Part shown: piece after piece, positions 58,319 through 64,000 of the stretch
Layout: each line of letters begins with the position of its first letter
Numbering within the stretch: the stretch's first letter is position 1
Source: Metallyticus violacea
Lineage: Eukaryota > Arthropoda > Insecta > Mantodea > Metallyticidae
Direction: 5' to 3'
Assembly (NCBI GenBank): GCA_030762175.1
Contig: CM060838.1
Coordinates: forward strand, 18,652,501-18,716,500
Length of the DNA: 64,000 nt
Program-made: the position numbers and the translations under genes
The notes under the pieces: model-generated
Told to the model about the DNA's origin: nothing
Database searches by the model: none
Seen by the model: the letters and a program-made list of their open reading frames with translations, nothing else

Positions 58319-58337
58319 TAATAATAATAATAATGAT
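58171..58337. repeat. 199-bp repeat unit 2: unique 71 bp + (AAT)n
   Basis: The unique segment is identical to unit 1 except for one T/C difference (GTGTTTACT versus GTGTTCACT). The following AAT tract has a single AAC interruption. It ends 230 bp before the UBA2 start codon. Confidence 0.95.
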
Positions 58338-58566
58338 TTTTGCAGTAATTAATGGTCGGTTTCGCTTGAATTTTTACAGTTAACATTATGCTGTCGGTCA
58401 TAATTTCGGTTGCAAAGTTCACAGATGCAGTTCCTCATTCGGGTTGTAGTAACATATTTTTATGATGGTGTCCATGCATTTGCTCGAGGGATTTAAGGCG
58501 TTGTTTCGTTGGCTATGACGCACGCTAGGTGACCAAAACGAAGTATCCAAATTTCCAAAAAGAAAG
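58338..58566 (+). promoter_or_regulatory. UBA2: UBA2 promoter/5' UTR region
   Basis: The 230 bp before the ATG are less AT-rich and contain several CpGs (GCTCGAGGG, AAGGCGTTGTTTCGTTGG, GACGCACGCTAGGTGACC), unlike the surrounding DNA. This fits a housekeeping promoter and 5' UTR. No TATA box is apparent; the start of transcription is not determined. Confidence 0.5.
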
Positions 58567-58710
58567 ATGGCAACAGAAATAGCCGGTGTGTTTGAAGAAG
58601 AATTGAGAGAGAAAGTTCAAAACGCTAAAATTCTAATTGTTGGAGCAGGTGGAATTGGATGTGAACTCTTAAAGAACATCGTTCTGTCAGGCTTCAAGGA
58701 TATTGAAATA
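58567..58710 (+). CDS. UBA2: SUMO-activating enzyme subunit 2 (UBA2/SAE2), first coding exon
   Basis: UBA2 forms the E1 heterodimer with SAE1, adenylates SUMO and passes it through a catalytic Cys to UBC9; it acts mainly in the nucleus. Only 48 residues are in the window, ending in phase 0 before GTGAGT. Residues 1-19 are a short acidic lead (MATEIAGVFEEELREKVQNA). Then ILIVGAGGIGCELLKNIVLS supplies the GxGGIG nucleotide-binding loop of the adenylation fold, followed by GFKDIEI. GAGGIGCELLKN.VL.GF is the UBA2 form; UBA3 reads GAGGLGCELLKNLALSGF. AAGATGG is a good start context. The next exon (expected to carry the IDLDTID-type strand) and the catalytic Cys were not found before 64000. Confidence 0.93.
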
Positions 58711-60407
58711 GTGAGTAAAAAAACTAAATGGCATTTTACAGTCATTGTTAACCTACTGTCACAAGTAATTTTTAACTTTTTAAAATTTGTAGCTCGACAC
58801 TCGCTCTATAGTGGAAAACACAGTATTTTGTTAGTATACGTTCAAATGATGTTTAAAGTTTATGCTATTATTCATTTAAGACATATAGTTTGTCTTGGCT
58901 GCTCGCAATGGAGAGCAGTCGAGCAGTAATGAATTGTAAACTAGAACCTGAACAGCAAATGCAATAACAGTTATGATTTTCCCAATATTAACTTGCATCA
59001 GTTAAGACACATTAACTTTGAATACACTGCCATTATCAAAAGAATGCAAAAAAAAAATTCTCTAAATGCAATACAAATAGCAGAAAAACATTAAAAATAA
59101 CTAAAACTTATATACAAAAGTTTATAACATTGAAATCTTAATGGAAATGGTGGGGATACTTTATTTTCTGATGAAAATATTTCATGAAAAACTATCTTGT
59201 GAATGCTGTTATGTGTTATTGCACCACATGTATATTAGGTATTACTACTACATCCCATAATGAGCAAATGCTCAGCGATATGGAACTAGAGCATTCTATA
59301 TCACAAGATGCCCTTACAAAATAAAGTATATATATATATATATATATATAAAACAAGCAGGTGCAAAATAAAACAAATACATGACATTAAATACTTAAAT
59401 GATTTCTTAAAAAGTGTTGCAGCCAAATACCAAATGACACACAACGAAAGTACAATGTTAAATATAACAAAGCTTCAGCTCAGCATGTTGAACTGCAAAA
59501 GTATTCTTTTATATTGTAAAATGCATGGGTACCATATAACTGCAACAAAATCAACAGATTATATGAAACACCTTTACTGCACTTTCATATATTAAGGGTT
59601 CATATTCACACAAATATAACATGCATTATTATTTCCGATATTTAAAACATTCCACAACATTGTTGTGCTTTCTTTTTTGCTCAAAAGTGCCCATTTTCCT
59701 AAATGTTTATGCATTACGCCAATGAATCTAAGTCATGCTTATGATTATGATGATACCTTCCTGATGGTGCTGCAGTAGTTAAAGCAGTTCCACCACCATT
59801 ACAATTTACTAGGATAGCAACATGTGTCAAAACCCAACAATGTCAAAATCTTAAGTTATGAGCACAATTGTTGATATCTTGCAAAATGTGCTTTTTTCTT
59901 TCTATGTGGGTTTGGAAATTGCATTATTGGCTTAATATATTCCTCTTTTCTTGCTGTTAACTTTCCTGTGCAATAAAAGCTATAAAACTGCAACAATATA
60001 TCATCGCCAACACATAATTACAAAAGAGGTGAATGGAGGCCGTCAGGCTGAGATGCAGTAAACCACTGGGTCCATTAGGTTCTAGGATTCACCCACTAGT
60101 TTAGATTAGTGTGTGTATATGTGCATGTATAAATTGATTAGAATTTACATTTTTTGCAACTGTTGCCCTTTTGTATTTATTTCATCATACATGTATTCCT
60201 CTTCCTTTTCAATTTTATATTACTATACAATGCTCTCACATCAACCATTTTAAGTCTTTATTCATTACTGATTTCACACATATGCTCCACCCTTCCACTA
60301 CTACTCCCCTTGGTTTTTAGGTTATTTTAAATTTCTCATTCTATAAAATTCCGTTAAAAGCTCATACTTTAATCCACACTTGTGGGAATGCATTGCCTCT
60401 GGTATTG

Positions 60408-60456
60408 CTGATTTGGTTTATTTGCGAATGCTCTTTAACATCTCAGGTCATCAGCA
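60408..60456 (-). mobile_element. SINE2 3'-end fragment
   Basis: GGTTTATTTGCGAATGCTCT and TTAACATCTCAGGTCATCAG equal the terminal 45 bp of SINE2 on the minus strand. Beyond it the sequence diverges, so this is a 5'-truncated insertion. Confidence 0.65.
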
Positions 60457-61829
60457 TCACCTTGGATGTTAGATCACCCCGTATCCATTCATTTCTCTCC
60501 GTCACTCATACAAACATCCTATACTGCGGTTAAGCCCTAGCATCGGTAGGAACGCAGCAAAAGTACTCAAACTGATTACCAACTCAGCCTGTCATTAAGT
60601 TTGACTTTGAGGTGGTGTGTGGGTTACTGGCTTTGAACACATTCAGTTCATTTCCTCTTGCTTAATACTGTGTTTTTATTCAACATTTGGCTAAATTCCC
60701 TACATTTTTCTGTTATTAAATATTTATGAATGCTTTATTGGACCATTTCTATTTCTAGTGTTATAACTGTCTGCTGTAAGACAGCATTTAAAACATAACT
60801 ATCAGCTAGATAATACATAAATGAATATATTGTATAATCACATTAGGAGTAAAGGTTTTTGAGTAGGGACCACAAGATTTTTGAGCTCCAACATCACTAA
60901 TGATTCTTAATGCTCTTTTTTGTAGAACTCTTGCTATTTACAAAATTAACCCTAATATCTCAAAATGATATTAAAGGAAGCAAAATATGCTTTACATAAC
61001 TGTTTGTAATGTAGAGTATTTTTCAGACTTCTAAAAGCAAAACAGGTTTAGCTGAGCTTGGGCAAGTATGGTATGTATGTGTTTACTAGTCATGATTAAC
61101 TTCTTACCTTAAAATTTGGTGTGAGAAACTTCTGCAATAGTATACTTTTGACATTGAATACTAAGTTCAGGGTATTCTTATTTTTAGTTTAGAACTGAAT
61201 GAAACCTATCTATTTAAAGCCATTTATTACACTCAAAACACAAGTTCAATCCTTGATTACATTATTTGCCTTAATTGACAACTGTTCTTGTTATTTTCCT
61301 AAAATAAATGTGCTGGTATCATTTGCATATGCTTGTTTTAAAATGGAATTATTCATTATCTGCATGCTCTATTACACAGATGTAATACTAAATGCACATG
61401 ATATCGCAACTGTTTACATATTACATATATGTTCACACTTATGTCACGTTAGGTTCTTAGACAATTTGATCGTTTATTTAACTGTAATAAAACTAATCCA
61501 TAATCATATTATAGTTTAGTAAAGTCTATGTTGTATGCAAATATTTAAAAATAATTTAGATGTTTCTGCATAAGTTAACTTTTGTCCAGTGGCCACTGCC
61601 ACCCTAAATTTATTACTCTTTAAAAACCTGTTTGTGTTATTTAGCAATTTGCACTCCCACAATAAGCTATCTGTTATTTGTGAGATTTTTTACACAGAAG
61701 TTGGTCCTCTATGATTTTAATCTCTGCAAATAGCGCCTAGTTTTCCATGGCCTGTTGTCATTGCTGTGATTTATGCTGTTATTGACAAGTTTGTTATAAG
61801 CCTATGTTTGGCATTTGAAAATGTCTGTG

Positions 61830-62110
61830 CTGGTGTTATAATGGTAACAACACTTGCTTCTTAAACCCAAGATTGCGTGTTCAATCCTGGCCAGGATGGA
61901 TGGATTTTTTGGGATGTAAAAATCCTAAGTGTGGCTTCCTTTGGAAGGGAAGTAAAGCTGTGGCTCCCATGTCATAAATTTACAGCATGCAAAAGAACCT
62001 CAATTCTGAAAGAAGAGATCTCTGAGCAAAATTTATTGGCCATTTCATGCACTGAATTGAATGGGACACTGATGGCCTGAGACGTTAAAGAGCATCCGTA
62101 AATAAAATTG
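61830..62110 (+). mobile_element. SINE2 copy in UBA2 intron 1
   Basis: Head GCTGGTGTTATAATGGTAAC with a decayed B-box (GTGTTCAATCCTGG). The body contains GTAAAAATCCTAAGTGTGGC and GAGCAAAATTTATTGGCCAT, and the end CGTTAAAGAGCATCCGTAAA. Matches the copy at 10419-10739 throughout. Confidence 0.85.
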
Positions 62111-62159
62111 GAAAAAAACTTGAAAAGAACAATTTTGTGATTTTGCCATTTGTTGAGCT

Positions 62160-62360
62160 GAACCACTCCCTCTTCCATAGCTTCCATAGGTAGACTTTCA
62201 GTACTTAAAACACTTGCATGTTTGTCAGAAAAAGAAGGGGGCTCAACACTGATCCCTGCAGAACTCCATGTTTAATAATACCCATTTCTGACACACAGTG
62301 ATTAACAACAGCCTTTTGAGTTCTGTTTATTAAATATGGTTCATGGAAAAAGTATCTAGG
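62160..62360 (-). mobile_element. Non-LTR reverse transcriptase fragment
   Basis: The minus strand reads FHEPYLINRTQKAVVNHCVS then EMGIIKHGVLQGSVLSP. This is the RT block S.L..R.Q.V........V..GVPQGSVLGP that precedes the catalytic FADD motif. Only this piece is left. Confidence 0.75.
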
Positions 62361-62425
62361 CCATTAAGAAGTAATTTATGGTTAATCAGTGTTGAACCCC
62401 CTTCTTTTTCTGATACATTCAAGTG
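62205..62425. repeat. Inverted repeat of about 48 bp around the RT fragment
   Basis: The left arm (about 62207-62254) carries GTCAGAAAAAGAAGGGGGCT then CAACACTGAT. The right arm (about 62386-62433) is its reverse complement (ATCAGTGTTGAACCCCCTTC, TTTTTCTGATAC). The loop is about 130 bp. Confidence 0.85.
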
Positions 62426-62885
62426 TTTTAAATAATGAAAGTGGTTCTGTGGTGTACTATCTTTCAAGAAAGTAAATGTACACACTTTGTGGGTCATAAC
62501 TTTTAGGCATGCATAATGGAGAGTATAAAAATTAAAATCATTGAGTTCACAGAGCCAGTGTAGCCAGTGCTCACCTCAAAGATTTTGAAGTCCTTATATA
62601 GTTGCTTTGTTAAAATGTGCCATAATTGACATGAAATTAGTGAAAATCTGCAAGTAGCTCAACTAATGATTTTATTCAAAAGTGGAACATTAAGAGAGTT
62701 TTAATGTGTTAACATGATTAAGTAGTTTTACTTTTAGTCTAAACCACATTTTATGATATTTTCACAGTGTTGATTCCTACATTCAGTTTTAATTGAATTA
62801 ATGATTAATAATTAATTCAGGATTAAGCAATATTGAACTACAGAGGTTAATTCTACTCAAACAACTGACAGTGCTTAAGCAGTAA

Positions 62886-62988
62886 GAAGAAAGGAACAAA
62901 ACTAAAGAAGAAAAGGACAAGCTCAAAATTAAAATGTTAAAGCTTGCAAAAGAAGCATTACAGCTGGAGAAAGAAAAGAGAGAATGAA
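62886..62988 (+). pseudogene. Possible C-terminus of a Harbinger-associated Myb/SANT-like protein
   Basis: The frame EERNKTKEEKDKLKIKMLKL, AKEALQLEKEKRE-stop is a charged coiled coil. Such tails end the Myb/SANT-like accessory protein of PIF/Harbinger transposons, and the convergent transposase remnant begins 350 bp further on. Short and without the DNA-binding part, so tentative. Confidence 0.35.
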
Positions 62989-63344
62989 AAAGTAGAGATT
63001 TGCTTCCAGTTATTATGAATCTTTAGGATTATTTAATAAGTTGTGTTAGTTTTAGGTAATTAGTTATTTACGATTCTTGTAAACTTGAAATTTTTAATAC
63101 CTAATTAAATAATTAGTTTTTGCAAGCTCACACTTTTTTATCAATTGTTTGTTTATACGCCTCCTTTTCTGTCTCCACTTATTCGCTCTTTTCTACATCT
63201 ATGTAAATATCTTTATTCCCCAAGAGCAGTGACAAAGAAACACATGTTTGCACTACAGTGATGAGATTTATAAACATGAACATACGTGTGTGAAATTTGA
63301 GTTATAAATAGAGTGATATGAAGAGTTATGCCAAATGAATTATT

Positions 63345-64000
63345 CTTGCGATGTCATCCCTTCTCTGCTATCCTCTCCCCTTATGAGGATTGCTTCTGGT
63401 TCTGCAACAGCTGCTACTGGTACACTGTCTTCATCACCAGCCTGTAGTTTAGGTACGTCAAAGTCCTCTTTTAGGTTTGGCTATATTATGCAGTCATAGA
63501 GCATATTATTACCGAAGGTATTTTCTGGGTAGGTAATCTTATCTTATTTTGTAAAATTGGGAACCGCTGTTTAACTTGACCAAAACATCGTTCAGTAATT
63601 ACCAGATCCTTTGTAATGTATGTTTTATGCTCTCTGTTCTGAAGTAGTAGGATTTTGATAAGGAGTCATCAACCTGGTGCAGTACCATAACCTGAATCAC
63701 ATAGCAGCAATGCATTGGTTATCCCTGTGCCATCTGGAAACAATTCTCATAAATATTTCACTTGCGCTGCACGTTGCCTGTAAATTGATGCTGGGAACTC
63801 CTTTTCTGTGATATACTCTTCGCCATGTATATTTGGTTTACTTATGAAAATATGAGTACAACTCACTGTACCATTGCACAGGGAAATCATATCATTCTGA
63901 CCACTCCACATTGGCTTCCTAAAAATCAGCAGCAGTTGTACGAAACTATAGCCAATCCCTTGCTTTATCCTTGATTGCATAACAACTTCCCAGAGTGTAT
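63345..64000 (-). pseudogene. PIF/Harbinger (HARBI1-like) transposase remnant
   Basis: Minus strand from the right edge: CNGTVSCTHIFISKPNIHGE (GCIDGTHI.I..P; the first catalytic Asp is missing here), then ELFPDGTGITNALLLCDSGY (the .GDSGYPL block with the second catalytic Asp), ITERCFGQVKQRFPIL at about 63560 (ERSFG..K.RFP..), and a tail KEDFDVPKLQAGDEDSVPVA at about 63440. One or more frameshifts. The N-terminus is beyond the window. Confidence 0.75.

Larger units (their letters stand above)
58711..64000 (+). other. UBA2: UBA2 intron 1 (open to the right edge)
   Basis: At least 5.3 kb. It contains a (TA)n tract at 59325-59350, a SINE2 tail at 60408-60456, a SINE2 at 61830-62110, an RT fragment with flanking inverted repeat at 62160-62425, and PIF/Harbinger remnants at 62886-64000. 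No further UBA2 exon recognised. Confidence 0.7.

Noticed and set aside
58711..58929. Extension of the UBA2 ORF past codon 48
   Set aside because: The reading frame stays open by chance into intron 1; a GTGAGT donor stands at 58711, and the protein after DIEI no longer resembles any E1 enzyme.

Overview
The window is AT-rich eukaryotic nuclear DNA with long introns, short exons with GT/AG borders, and a dense mix of tRNA-derived SINEs, mariner, Penelope-like and non-LTR remnants and simple repeats. This mix, and the protein sequences that can be read, fit an arthropod. A chelicerate and a non-model insect both remain possible; I cannot name the species. No bacterial operon, CRISPR array or functional tRNA/rRNA gene is visible.

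Three protein-coding loci are supported. (1) 3556-11152 (+): four 3' exons of a muscle-type Zasp/PDLIM (PDZ-LIM family) gene, including micro-exons of 27 and 30 nt; its 5' part, with any PDZ domain, lies off the left edge. (2) 27107-49609 (-): a complete isovaleryl-CoA dehydrogenase (IVD) gene. Eight exons spread over 22.5 kb sum to 1281 nt, 426 residues plus stop, with every exon junction in phase. (3) 58567-58710 (+): the first coding exon of the SUMO-activating enzyme subunit UBA2 (SAE2); the rest lies past the right edge. IVD and UBA2 are divergently oriented about 9 kb apart, and most of that interval is one decayed non-LTR retrotransposon plus a P-element/THAP9-like remnant. The three genes are functionally unrelated (sarcomere Z-disc, mitochondrial leucine breakdown, nuclear SUMO conjugation), so the order looks incidental.

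Mobile-element layout: Penelope-like pieces at 1.6-1.9, 6.2-8.6, 15.9-17.1 and 44.6-46.0 kb; mariner-type pseudogenes at 8.8-9.8, 19.7-20.6 and 22.2-23.2 kb and a more distant Tc1/mariner-type one at 26.1-26.7 kb; non-LTR elements at 34.5-36.1 (-), 50.1-54.4 (+) and 62.1-62.4 kb (-); a P-element/THAP9-like remnant at 56.4-57.5 kb (-); a PIF/Harbinger remnant at 62.9-64.0 kb. Two tRNA-headed SINE families (called SINE1 and SINE2 here) and a foldback MITE family are scattered between and inside these. Several SINEs keep readable target-site duplications, which gives a relative order of insertion.

I found no convincing new multi-gene system. The most interesting signals are a hammerhead-ribozyme-like core repeated in the Penelope tails, a Penelope locus arranged as an inverted repeat around a reverse transcriptase core, the foldback MITE family, a near-identical 199-bp microsatellite-bearing duplication just upstream of UBA2, and an unidentified minus-strand ORF that may be a retropseudogene inside a Zasp-like intron.
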